64,000 nucleotides of DNA, from assembly GCA_947489195.1 (NCBI GenBank), contig CANLCT010000004.1, positions 1-64,000 on the forward strand, read 5' to 3'. Below are positions 17,594 to 26,050 of the stretch, one piece after another. The translations under genes and the position numbers were made by a program. Source of the DNA: an uncultured Aquimarina sp. (GTDB lineage Bacteria > Bacteroidota > Bacteroidia > Flavobacteriales > Flavobacteriaceae). Under the pieces are notes generated by a model that did not search any database, was not told the DNA's origin, and saw nothing but the letters and a program-made list of their open reading frames with translations. The first letter of the stretch is position 1, and each line of letters begins with the position of its first letter.

Positions 17594-18370
17594 ATGAGCA
17601 AAGGATTTTTAATTGATATGGACGGGGTAATCTATAGCGGAAACAATGCTATCCCCGGAGCTAAAGAATTTATAACAAAATTACAAGAAGAAAAGATCCC
17701 TTTTCTCTTTATGACAAATAATAGTCAAAGAGCCCCCATAGATGTAGTAAATAAACTAAAGCCTATGGATATTCATGTTAAAGAAGAAAATGTGTATACA
17801 AGCGCCATGGCAACTGCTTGGTTTTTATCTTTTATGAAACCTAACGGTACTGCTTATGTGTTGGGAGAAGGAGGTCTGATTTCGAGTTTACACGAAAATG
17901 GATACTCAATGGTTACTCAAAATCCAGATTATGTGGTTATTGGAGAAGGTAGAAATTTTACTTTAGAAATGGCCAACAAAGCTGTTGATATGATCCTTTC
18001 AGGAGCTAAGCTAGTAGCCACAAACCTTGATCCTTCTCCAAAGAAAAAAGGTTGGGATAATTTAGGAATTACGGCTATTGTAAGAATGATAGAAGAAGCT
18101 ACTGGAAGAACTGCTTTTTCTGTTGGAAAACCAAGTCCTGTAATGATGAGAGCTGCCAGAAAAAAAATAGGCTTATCTACCGATGAAACTATTGTTATTG
18201 GAGATACTATGGATACAGATATTTTAGGATCCATTCAAATGGGATACAAAACAATACTAACCCTTTCAGGAATTACTAAAAAAGAATCATTAATTGAATA
18301 TGCTTTTGAACCTGATATGGTAGTAAATTCACTTGCAGATATTAATTTGGATGAATTGCTAAAAGATTAA
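17594..18370 (+). CDS. HAD-IIA family phosphatase (NagD-like)
   Basis: A 258-residue cytosolic HAD-superfamily hydrolase. The nucleophile and acid are in LIDMDGVIY (DxD, Asp8 and Asp10), motif II is LFMTNNSQ, and the later acidic motif is IVIGDTMDTDI, with the IIA-type cap between about 85 and 185. NagD-like enzymes dephosphorylate nucleotides or sugar phosphates, often as house-cleaning. It is a single-gene transcription unit with its own promoter-like region and terminator. Exact substrate unknown. Confidence 0.88.
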   Translation: MSKGFLIDMDGVIYSGNNAIPGAKEFITKLQEEKIPFLFMTNNSQRAPIDVVNKLKPMDIHVKEENVYTSAMATAWFLSFMKPNGTAYVLGEGGLISSLHENGYSMVTQNPDYVVIGEGRNFTLEMANKAVDMILSGAKLVATNLDPSPKKKGWDNLGITAIVRMIEEATGRTAFSVGKPSPVMMRAARKKIGLSTDETIVIGDTMDTDILGSIQMGYKTILTLSGITKKESLIEYAFEPDMVVNSLADINLDELLKD

Positions 18371-18434
18371 AACTCGTTTCTATTTTGTAAAAAAAATAAT
18401 AAATATTTCATTCGCTGTAATATTTTATAAAAAG

Positions 18435-18470
18435 CACCTAAACATAACATATTTTGTTTAGGTGTTTTTT
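18435..18470 (+). terminator. Terminator of the HAD phosphatase gene
   Basis: A 10-base perfect stem (18435-18444 with 18455-18464) followed by six T residues, 65 bases after the stop codon. Confidence 0.9.
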
Positions 18471-18630
18471 ATAAAATTGCCCCGTTCAAAAACGACTTCA
18501 GTTATTAATAGCACTTAAACTGTATTAGTAACCTTTCACAGAATAAAACTCATGATTTAATTAAAAAACAATGTTTTAATGGTTTTTTCTAAGTAAATTT
18601 AAATAACTAAATATCAAACAGTTATAAATC

Positions 18631-19815
18631 ATGGAAAAAATTACATCAACACTAAACGAAACTTTTGCACTCGTGGGGCTTGGAAGAATTTCAAATCTAG
18701 TAGCAGCAATTCTAATTCTTATAATAGGTCTTATTGTAGCAAAAGTTATTAGAAATATCATTCGAAAAGTTTTAAAAAAATCAAAATGGGATAATAAAAT
18801 TTTAGGAGACAAAATAGGTAGCACAAATATTAATGTCTTTATAGCAAATCTATTTTATTATGTTATACTAATATTTGTGTTATTACTTGTATTAAGCAAA
18901 TTAGGATTAGATAGTGTATTAGACCCTATTAAAAATATGCTTGACGAAATTTTGGCTTTTTTACCAAATTTAATTGCAGCAGGTGTTATTGCATTTGTAG
19001 GATATATAATTGCTAAGGTAGTTTCTAATTTAATAGGTATGGGTTCAACTATATTGAACAATTTAGCTAGTAAATTAAAAATTACAGATACCTCTAAATT
19101 TATTAATGTACTTCAAAAAATTGTTTTTGCAGTGATCATTATACCTTTTATCATTCAGGCTTTAAATGCATTACATATCAATGCCATAAGTGAACCTGCA
19201 AATGGTATTTTAAATACAGTTTTAGGCCTACTCCCTAAATTAATTGCTTCATTTATAATCATTACATTATTTATTGTTGGAGGTAAATATTTAACAGATT
19301 TTGTTGGCGATTTATTAAAAAGTTTAGGCATCGATAGCCTAGCTGAAAAATTACAATTAAGTAGTGTTATTGGTAAAGATCAATCTGTAGCTAAAATAGT
19401 AAGTGGTTTATTGTATTTTTTCATTGTATTTTTTGGAATCATTACTGGAATTGAAATTCTTGAATTAAATCAATTAAATGATATACTAAGAAGTATACTT
19501 GATTTATCTGGTCAAATTTTGTTTGGACTTCTTATTCTAATTATAGGAAATTTTATTGCCACATTATTTTATAATATTTTATCAAAATCTGAAAATAATA
19601 CATTTATTGCTTCTATAGCCAGAGGTGCTATTATTGCTTTATTTTTAGCTATTTCATTACGTACTATGGGAATTGCAAATAGTATTGTGGAGCTTGCTTT
19701 TGGTTTAGTACTTGGAGCTATTGCTGTAGCTGTAGCATTATCATATGGGCTTGGTGGTCGAGAAGCTGCTGGTGAGCATATGAAAGAAATTTTGAATAAA
19801 TTTAGAAAAAAATAA
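18631..19815 (+). CDS. Mechanosensitive ion channel family protein (TM-helix repeat type)
   Basis: A 394-residue integral membrane protein with several repeats of the conserved TM_helix type. Hydrophobic segments occur near residues 22-40, 75-95, 112-135, 165-190, 208-230, 255-280, 290-315 and 340-365. Amphipathic segments such as LNDILRSILDLSGQILFGLLIL and the ending FGLVLGAIAVAVALSYGLGGREAAGEHMKE are typical of the small-conductance mechanosensitive channel-related family in Bacteroidota and cyanobacteria. A canonical MscS beta domain is not apparent, so gating by tension is a family inference. Single gene with its own terminator. Confidence 0.8.
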   Translation: MEKITSTLNETFALVGLGRISNLVAAILILIIGLIVAKVIRNIIRKVLKKSKWDNKILGDKIGSTNINVFIANLFYYVILIFVLLLVLSKLGLDSVLDPIKNMLDEILAFLPNLIAAGVIAFVGYIIAKVVSNLIGMGSTILNNLASKLKITDTSKFINVLQKIVFAVIIIPFIIQALNALHINAISEPANGILNTVLGLLPKLIASFIIITLFIVGGKYLTDFVGDLLKSLGIDSLAEKLQLSSVIGKDQSVAKIVSGLLYFFIVFFGIITGIEILELNQLNDILRSILDLSGQILFGLLILIIGNFIATLFYNILSKSENNTFIASIARGAIIALFLAISLRTMGIANSIVELAFGLVLGAIAVAVALSYGLGGREAAGEHMKEILNKFRKK

Positions 19816-19871
19816 TTATTAAATACATAGTGTTACCTTTACTAAAATAGGTTAACAGTTTTTTAAAAATT

Positions 19872-19904
19872 AATCCTTTGAAGCTAGCTTCAAAGGATTT
19901 TTTG
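19872..19904 (+). terminator. Terminator of the channel gene
   Basis: A perfect 14-base inverted repeat without loop bases (19872-19885 with 19886-19899; the real hairpin will open a few central bases) is followed by TTTTT. Confidence 0.9.
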
Positions 19905-20384
19905 TTATGTGTAAGATTAGTTTATTTATTTCTAATACTCAAAAATGTAGTCTTTTGTTTTTATATGTTTTAATTAACTAACAATATTGCATTTGTATAA
20001 AATAAATTCATTTTTAATATCCCATTTACTCTTTAGGTTAAAACTTTTGGCTAACTATTATACCCAGTTATAATAGTTTTAGATTGTTTCAACTAATTCT
20101 TTTCATAAACAACAGCACCAATATCAAATACTTCCTTTAGAAAACCATTTAAATAATTTGATCTACACTATATGCATTTATATCATTGATGGTGATATGT
20201 CTATAATTTTTATATTAAAAAACATAAGTAATTAGAAGAGTTTTTTTTTTAGACTTGGGATATTACCCTTAATTGGAGTCTAAATCTAATCCTGTTCGGT
20301 AAATTTATAACTAGCATTTATAAAATGTTTCATAAATAAGTTGAATATATGTCAACTTATTTAAGGACGTTACAGTCAAAATAA
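19905..20384. other. Intergenic region with possible gene fossil and stem-loops
   Basis: No intact gene. On the minus strand 20215-20093 carries two overlapping open stretches, one reading INAYSVDQII and, after a frame change, LNGFLKEVFDIGAVVYEKN followed by a stop at 20093-20095. The ending resembles the DIGAYEY tail of parallel beta-helix (choice-of-anchor Q) proteins, so this may be a degraded 3' end. Two stem-loops are also present: TTAGACT/AGTCTAA (20249-20283) and an 11-base stem AAATAAGTTGA/TCAACTTATTT (20334-20362). All low confidence. Confidence 0.3.
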
Positions 20385-20416
20385 AAAAAGCCACTGTTTT
20401 TCAACAATGGCTTTTT
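20385..20416 (-). terminator. Terminator of the beta-propeller lipoprotein gene
   Basis: A stem of nine plus three pairs with one mismatch (20385-20397 with 20404-20416), followed on the minus strand by a T-run, 25 bases after the stop. Confidence 0.85.
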
Positions 20417-20440
20417 AAGGTTTTTTGAGCTAAAAATTAA

Positions 20441-21829
20441 TTAAATAGCTACAATACCTTGTGTATTATTAGATGGTAAATTACCCGTTTTTTCTTCAAT
20501 TAAATCTAAAGAATTGTCAGGGTTAATTCTGTATACTCCAATAGTACCTCTTTGACCGTAAAGTTGGTATAAAAATTTACCATCATCAGAAATCCACATA
20601 TCAATCCATGCTTCAGTATTTTGAAATGCTTCAGGTGGCAATGCATCTCCTGTTCCTTGACCTAAAGCTGCAGTTTGATCAATAAGAGCAACTACTCCTG
20701 AAGACTGATCAAAACTAAATGACGCTAAACCTGCTTCTAGGGCATTAGATACGAAGAAAGTATCACCCGCTGCATTAAAGTCTAACCAGCATGCTGTTCT
20801 TCCTGTATTATCAGCTCCAGATTTCACATCCAAACTAATTGGTCTTAAACTACCGCTTTCTTCAATTTGCCATGTAGAGACAGATCCATCTTGTAATGCA
20901 GGGTAAGCTGGAGGTGTTCCATCTGACTGAAATTCTCTTGCTTCAGTAACTACTACATAATTATCGCCTACAATTTGGAAACCAATTGCCGATGGTAAAT
21001 TTCTACCTTCAGAATTCCCTCTTAATGTAGATGTAGCAGCACCTGTTCTTTCTACTGTTCCATTGGCATTTACTCTAAATAAAGTCAATTCATCTTCACT
21101 ACCCGATGCTAATCCTGATGCTCCTGAATTAATTGAAGCTACAACTAACCATTTCCCATCTGGAGAAAATTGAACCGCAGAAGGACGTATATTTAAACTA
21201 ACCTCTGATCCTGGAATTGGTACTAATCCATATTTGGTTAACCAATAACCTATAATTGTTCCTTGATGAGCTGGCTCTCCACCTGCTAAAAATTCATTTC
21301 TTGTAATATTTGAAACATATACTAAACCTTTAGCTCCTTTATAACCAATTTTTGAAGTAGTTGCAATACTATTTGGTCCCACAGCATTTGTAGATCCGCT
21401 TGTAGGTTGAATTTCACCTCTTACTTCAAGTGAAAAATCATTTTTAATATCAAATAAAGTTACAGTATTGCTTCCTGCATTAACTGCTAACAGATTTTCA
21501 TTATCATCTGTTTTTGTTAATGCATAAGCCGAGATTAATGGGTCAATACCTTCGCCCCCATCAAAATCACCTCCATTACCTCCAGTTGGAAACCCTCCCA
21601 TTGCAGATAAAGTTCCATTCTCAGATCTACGGTATGCCACTATAACATTAGGACCTTGTACGTTAGTACCAGCAATTTGTCCGTTTCCATTAGTCATTGC
21701 ATATACAGCTCCTCCTTTTACATTATTATTTTTAACAACTTTTTTAATCACAACATCATCAGAATCACATGATATTAACGATGCAGCTATTATTGATAAA
21801 TAAGCGAGATTGCGTTTTAAATTTTTCAT
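20441..21829 (-). CDS. Lactonase-like beta-propeller lipoprotein
   Basis: A 462-residue exported lipoprotein: signal with lipobox SLISC (Cys21). The mature protein is a seven-bladed-propeller type sequence with repeats such as YAMTNGNGQI, VVASINSG, RPSAVQFSPDGKWLVVAS, ACWLDFNAAGDTFFVSN and MWISDDGKFLYQLYGQRGTIGVYRI, as in 6-phosphogluconolactonase-like (Lactonase) proteins. True lactonase activity is unproven; many relatives are surface binding proteins. Monocistronic, minus strand, with a strong terminator. The upstream 400 bases contain no other gene. Confidence 0.82.
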   Translation of the reverse strand: MKNLKRNLAYLSIIAASLISCDSDDVVIKKVVKNNNVKGGAVYAMTNGNGQIAGTNVQGPNVIVAYRRSENGTLSAMGGFPTGGNGGDFDGGEGIDPLISAYALTKTDDNENLLAVNAGSNTVTLFDIKNDFSLEVRGEIQPTSGSTNAVGPNSIATTSKIGYKGAKGLVYVSNITRNEFLAGGEPAHQGTIIGYWLTKYGLVPIPGSEVSLNIRPSAVQFSPDGKWLVVASINSGASGLASGSEDELTLFRVNANGTVERTGAATSTLRGNSEGRNLPSAIGFQIVGDNYVVVTEAREFQSDGTPPAYPALQDGSVSTWQIEESGSLRPISLDVKSGADNTGRTACWLDFNAAGDTFFVSNALEAGLASFSFDQSSGVVALIDQTAALGQGTGDALPPEAFQNTEAWIDMWISDDGKFLYQLYGQRGTIGVYRINPDNSLDLIEEKTGNLPSNNTQGIVAI

Positions 21830-22235
21830 AATAATTTATTTTTATTTTCTAATATATTTTTGTGAATTAGAAATATTAAGTAAAAAACAAATCATATTTT
21901 TTGGCCAAAAAAACGATTGAGTATTAAGTTATTCTCTTAATCAATTGGTGTCTTATCTTATTTTTAACTTACACTTTTTTTTATAAAAATTCTTAAAAAA
22001 AACACAAATACTAATAAAACCAATACTTTGGGCGCTTTTTTTTATGAAAAAATTATTAAAAGGTATTTTTTTTTGAATAATTAAATGTTAGTTGTCTAAC
22101 ACTAAAAACAATTACGAGTAAGAAATCACCTTCATTCAAGTGAACTTTTATTCCCTCTTTTACATATTAATTTATAACGATTGTATTTTATTAGAGTAAC
22201 TTTATTAATTAAATTAGCACTATAACCCAATATGG
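21830..22235. other. Divergent AT-rich intergenic region
   Basis: About 400 bases between divergent genes. I see no open frame of interest. It contains several long A/T homopolymer runs, a small hairpin (GTTAG/CTAAC near 22087-22100) and a TAACTTTA box (22197-22204) about 32 bases before the plus-strand gene, which could be its -7 element. Confidence 0.4.
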
Positions 22236-23054
22236 ATGTCAAAAAAAATCTTGATTTTTGGCGGTAGTGGATTTTTAGGAAATGCATTATATAAAGAATT
22301 GAATTCCTATTTTGATACTTACGCTACATTTAATACCTCTAATAGTTTTTTTGAAAAAAATCAAAAATTTTATGCTTTTGATTACGAAACTGAACCCGTC
22401 GATATTCTTTTAGGAAATTTAAAACCTGATGTAATTGTTTCTTGTGTTCGTGGTAATTTTAATTCTCAAGTACAATTTCATTTGAATTTGATTCTTTGGA
22501 TTAAAACTCATAAATGTAAATTGATTTTTTTGAGTAGCTCAAATGTATTTGATAGCTTCCATCATTATCCTTCATATGAATACGATAAAACATTTAGCGA
22601 AAGCCCATACGGCCGATTTAAAATAAAAATTGAAAATGCTTTACTTAGACTACCTACTCACAAATATGTAATTGCTCGTTTGCCTATGATTTTTGGTCAT
22701 GGTTCTCCTAGAATTCAAGAATTGAAACAGTTACAGCACTTAAAAGCACCTATTGAAGTTTTTCCAAATGTTATCCTTAATGCCACCACTGTATCAAAAT
22801 TTACACAGCAATTGCATTATATTATTAATAGAAATAGAAAAGGAGTGTTTCATTTAGGAAGTCAAAACTTAATACATCATTATGATTTAATAAAAGATAT
22901 TACTGAAGAGCTTAATTTAAAAAAATGCATATTTAAACAAGTATACAATTCAAATAACGACCGTTATCTGGCTGTACTTCCCAAAGATAATTTACTACCA
23001 AAATACCTACAATTTACAATTGATGATGTTGTAAGGGGGAGTCTTAAAATTTAA
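22236..23054 (+). CDS. RmlD-like NAD(P)-dependent sugar nucleotide reductase/epimerase
   Basis: A 272-residue extended short-chain dehydrogenase. The N-terminal ILIFGGSGFLGNALYKEL is the nucleotide-binding GxxGxxG loop, LSSSNVF is the conserved strand with the catalytic Ser, and SPYGRFKIKIE holds the YxxxK pair. The body resembles RmlD_sub_bind proteins such as dTDP-4-dehydrorhamnose reductase, but no other rml or polysaccharide genes are adjacent, so the substrate is open. The ATG at 22236 gives the Rossmann start directly; an ATG at 22232 is out of frame. Confidence 0.82.
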   Translation: MSKKILIFGGSGFLGNALYKELNSYFDTYATFNTSNSFFEKNQKFYAFDYETEPVDILLGNLKPDVIVSCVRGNFNSQVQFHLNLILWIKTHKCKLIFLSSSNVFDSFHHYPSYEYDKTFSESPYGRFKIKIENALLRLPTHKYVIARLPMIFGHGSPRIQELKQLQHLKAPIEVFPNVILNATTVSKFTQQLHYIINRNRKGVFHLGSQNLIHHYDLIKDITEELNLKKCIFKQVYNSNNDRYLAVLPKDNLLPKYLQFTIDDVVRGSLKI

Positions 23055-23115
23055 TTCATTAGTTAAAATACCCATATTTTTATGTTACAAGTTATAATAA
23101 TATGAAAACTGCCAC

Positions 23116-23170
23116 AAAATTGTATATTCAATTGATTTTCAATAGAAAATTGTATAGAATATACAATTTT
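23116..23170. terminator. Possible bidirectional terminator
   Basis: A 14-base perfect inverted repeat (23116-23129 with 23157-23170) encloses a 27-base loop holding a third partial copy of the arm. It lies between convergent genes. Confidence 0.5.
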
Positions 23171-23234
23171 GATACAAAAAAGATGATTCTCGAATTAATA
23201 TCTTTTTCTTACATCGAACTTATACTAATGATAA

Positions 23235-23876
23235 TTATCTTTTAAATTCTTTAATTATTTCTAACATCTGCTTGGCTGTATTCTGAATATTCTCAACCGT
23301 ATTATTTCCATTTAATGCAGTTAAACTCCCTCCTACTCCAACACCTTGTATACCTGCTTCGAACCATTCTTTAATATTATTTAGGCTTATGCCTCCCACA
23401 GCATATAACGCAATATCACTAAGGGGCCCTTTAATAGATTTGTAATAAGGTATTCCTATATTTTCAATTCCTCCTGGGAACAACTTTACAGCATCTGCTC
23501 CTGCTTCATTTGCCGTACAAATTTCGGTTGGTGTTAATGCCCCCATTAAAATAGGTAATTCATTTTTATGAGCATAAGCGACTACACTAGCATCGGTATT
23601 AGGGGTTACAATAAACTGTGCACCAGCTTCAACTGCTTTTTTTGCTAAATTTACATTTGTTATTGTTCCGGCTCCTATTAAAATATTTGGATATAGTTTT
23701 CTGGCTTTTAGAATTTCTTCAGAAAAGCCAACTGTATTTGATGTTACTTCTAAAACTTTTATGCCCGAATCAACTAATGCTTTTATAATGACAGCAACAT
23801 TTGATTGTGATTTTGATCTAATAATTGCGATCAATTTTTCTTGAGTAATAATAGCTAATTTTTCTTGTCTATTCAT
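23235..23876 (-). CDS. eda: KDPG/KDPGal aldolase (Eda family)
   Basis: Class I aldolase of 213 residues splitting a 2-keto-3-deoxy-6-phospho sugar acid to pyruvate and glyceraldehyde 3-phosphate. The Schiff-base lysine is in ADAVKLFPGG (Lys131) and the catalytic Glu in VLEVTSNT (Glu43). Two positions look like E. coli DgoA (galacto-specific) rather than Eda (gluco): Asn47 where Eda has Arg49, and Val160 in YAVGGIS where Eda has Thr161 (as I recall these enzymes). Its start overlaps the kinase stop by four bases (ATGA), so translation is probably coupled. Last gene of the four-gene sugar-acid operon. The family is certain; sugar stereochemistry is inferred. Confidence 0.9.
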   Translation of the reverse strand: MNRQEKLAIITQEKLIAIIRSKSQSNVAVIIKALVDSGIKVLEVTSNTVGFSEEILKARKLYPNILIGAGTITNVNLAKKAVEAGAQFIVTPNTDASVVAYAHKNELPILMGALTPTEICTANEAGADAVKLFPGGIENIGIPYYKSIKGPLSDIALYAVGGISLNNIKEWFEAGIQGVGVGGSLTALNGNNTVENIQNTAKQMLEIIKEFKR

Positions 23877-24880
23877 CGTAAAACATGTCCTGAGGTTTGT
23901 CCATTAACAATGGATCGAATTTCATTTTCTGTACTGGTATGCTGGTCTCCATAAATAGTATGCTTTAATGCAAATGCCGCCGTACCAAATTCTATAACTT
24001 GTTGATCATTCCAAGCTTTCCCCATACCATGTAAACAGCCAGCTGCAAATGCATCACCTGTTCCGAATCGATCTAAAATACCTATTTTATAACTATTTGA
24101 TATTACATTTTCCTTTGGAGAAGAAAAAATTGCTTGTAACTCATTCACACTTGCCGAAATATGATTCCGAATTGTAAAAGCATAGTTTTTGATTCCGAAT
24201 TTTTCTTTTGCAATATCAATTACTTCAAGTGTTCCTTCCAAAGCGTTTTTTGAATTAGGTTGTATGCCATGTACATCATTTAAGGCACCTGCATTTCCAA
24301 AAAGAATATCAGTCATTGATAACACTTGATCAAATATACTTCTAGCTTTAGAGGGATCTTTCCATAATTTTCTGCGGTAATTCATATCAAAAGCAACTAT
24401 TATTCCTTGTTTTTTAGCTTCTCTAACACATTTTATTAGTTCTTTAGCACACTGTGGTGATAATGCAGCTGTGATTCCTGAAACAAATAGATATTTTTTT
24501 CCTCTTAAAATTGTGTCCCAATCAAATTCATTTGCTTTGATTTCACTAAAAACAGAATGTTTACGATCATATATAACACTCGATGGACGAATTGATGCAC
24601 CTATTTCGATAAAATAAGTACCTAACCTTCCTGCTCCTCGAACAATATGATTAGTAGCAATACCATATTTATTTAAAGACTGTATTGCATTAGTACCAAT
24701 TGCATGATCTGGGAGTTTGGTTACAAATGACACTTCATTATCTAATACTGCCAAAGCAGTTGCTACATTAGATTCTGAACCTGCAAAATTGACATTAAAA
24801 CCGTTGGTTGTCTGTAATTTTTCACCATGCAACGCTGGTGTTAATCGGAGCATTAACTCCCCAAAGGTTACGAAACTCAT
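23873..24880 (-). CDS. kdgK: PfkB-family 2-keto-3-deoxy sugar-acid kinase
   Basis: A 335-residue ribokinase-fold enzyme phosphorylating the 2-keto-3-deoxy intermediate at O6. It has the N-terminal LMLRLTP/GSESNVATALAVLD sugar-binding segment and the anion-hole motif DRFGTGDAFAAGCLHGMG with the catalytic Asp. Placed between the dehydratase (16 bases) and the aldolase (overlap of four bases), it is the middle step of the pathway. Whether its substrate is 2-keto-3-deoxygluconate or -galactonate cannot be told from the kinase itself. Confidence 0.87.
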   Translation of the reverse strand: MSFVTFGELMLRLTPALHGEKLQTTNGFNVNFAGSESNVATALAVLDNEVSFVTKLPDHAIGTNAIQSLNKYGIATNHIVRGAGRLGTYFIEIGASIRPSSVIYDRKHSVFSEIKANEFDWDTILRGKKYLFVSGITAALSPQCAKELIKCVREAKKQGIIVAFDMNYRRKLWKDPSKARSIFDQVLSMTDILFGNAGALNDVHGIQPNSKNALEGTLEVIDIAKEKFGIKNYAFTIRNHISASVNELQAIFSSPKENVISNSYKIGILDRFGTGDAFAAGCLHGMGKAWNDQQVIEFGTAAFALKHTIYGDQHTSTENEIRSIVNGQTSGHVLR

Positions 24881-24895
24881 AGTATATATAGTGTT

Positions 24896-26050
24896 TTACC
24901 AATTTGTAAATGAGCCATCTTTTTTAAATAAATGAGGTGTTTCTTTAAATTCAAATGTTGATTGTACTGCTAAATCCTCATTAAATTCTACTCCCAAACC
25001 AGGTTGATCAGAAATTTTATAACGAGCTCCTTCAATTTTTGGCTGTATTGGATAAAATGTTTCACTATTAGTACCGCACCACTCTACAGGAGTATTAATT
25101 TCCTCTAACCAGGCTACATTAGGTGAAGCCGCTAACATGTGTATCGTTGCTGCAGTACAAATTGGTCCTAATGGATTATGAGGCATTAAATCAATATAAT
25201 TTGCTTCGGCTATAGCCACTACCTTCATGGCTTCTGTAAGTCCGCCCACATTACATACATCAACTCTTGCATATTGCGTAATATTATCTTTTAAATAAGG
25301 CCAAAATTGCCATTTACTTGCAAATTCTTCTCCTAAAGCAAAAGGAATATTAATCATTTTCCTAAGTTCTTGATACGCTTGTGGGTTTTCATCTCTAATG
25401 GGTTCTTCTAAAAAATCAAGTGTTCCAGCTGGTAATCTATTAACAAATGATACTACTTCGGGAATAGTTAATCTATGATGATAATCTAAACCAATAGTCA
25501 TTACATTACCCATTTCTTTTCTTAATTCGGGTAACCATTCGGCTAAATTTGCCATAGACTCTCTGGCAACATAAGGTTCAGCACCTTCACTAGCTTCATA
25601 TAAACGTATCGCAGAAAATCCTTCTTTTTTTAGCGTTTGTGCTTTAGTTATTAGTTCTTCTTTAGATTCAAATTTTAATGAAGCAAAACATTCTATAAAG
25701 TCACGTTGCTTACCGCCCAATAATTCATAAACAGGTACTTCTAATAGTTTTCCTTTAATATCATATAATGCAATATCAATAGCCGAAATAGCTGCAGTTA
25801 ATACACGTCCTCCTTCAAAATACTGACTTCTGTACATTTGTTGCCAAAGTGCACCTATACGTCTAGGGTCTTTTCCTATTAAAAAGTTAGCATAATGTTT
25901 AATGGCACCTACTACTGCTAATTCACGACCGCTTAAGCCAGATGCTCCCCAACCATAAATGCTCTTTTCATTAGTTTCTACTTTTATAATTAGCTGATTC
26001 CCGTTTTCTATACGAACTGGGTATGTTTTTATATCAGTTATTTTAATCAT
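24896..26050 (-). CDS. Enolase-superfamily sugar-acid dehydratase (galactonate dehydratase-like)
   Basis: A 384-residue mandelate racemase/muconate lactonizing-type enzyme. Metal ligands are Asp189 (GLDYHH), Glu215 (FLEEP) and Glu241 (LGEE); His191 sits in the DxH arrangement of D-galactonate dehydratase, and His291 in MPHNPLGPICTAA matches its second catalytic His. The reaction would be dehydration of an aldonate to a 2-keto-3-deoxy acid. An alternative in marine bacteria is 3,6-anhydrogalactonate cycloisomerase, of the same superfamily. It overlaps the transporter gene by eight bases and is followed by the kinase. Dehydratase family is clear; substrate is inferred from the operon. Confidence 0.85.
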   Translation of the reverse strand: MIKITDIKTYPVRIENGNQLIIKVETNEKSIYGWGASGLSGRELAVVGAIKHYANFLIGKDPRRIGALWQQMYRSQYFEGGRVLTAAISAIDIALYDIKGKLLEVPVYELLGGKQRDFIECFASLKFESKEELITKAQTLKKEGFSAIRLYEASEGAEPYVARESMANLAEWLPELRKEMGNVMTIGLDYHHRLTIPEVVSFVNRLPAGTLDFLEEPIRDENPQAYQELRKMINIPFALGEEFASKWQFWPYLKDNITQYARVDVCNVGGLTEAMKVVAIAEANYIDLMPHNPLGPICTAATIHMLAASPNVAWLEEINTPVEWCGTNSETFYPIQPKIEGARYKISDQPGLGVEFNEDLAVQSTFEFKETPHLFKKDGSFTNW

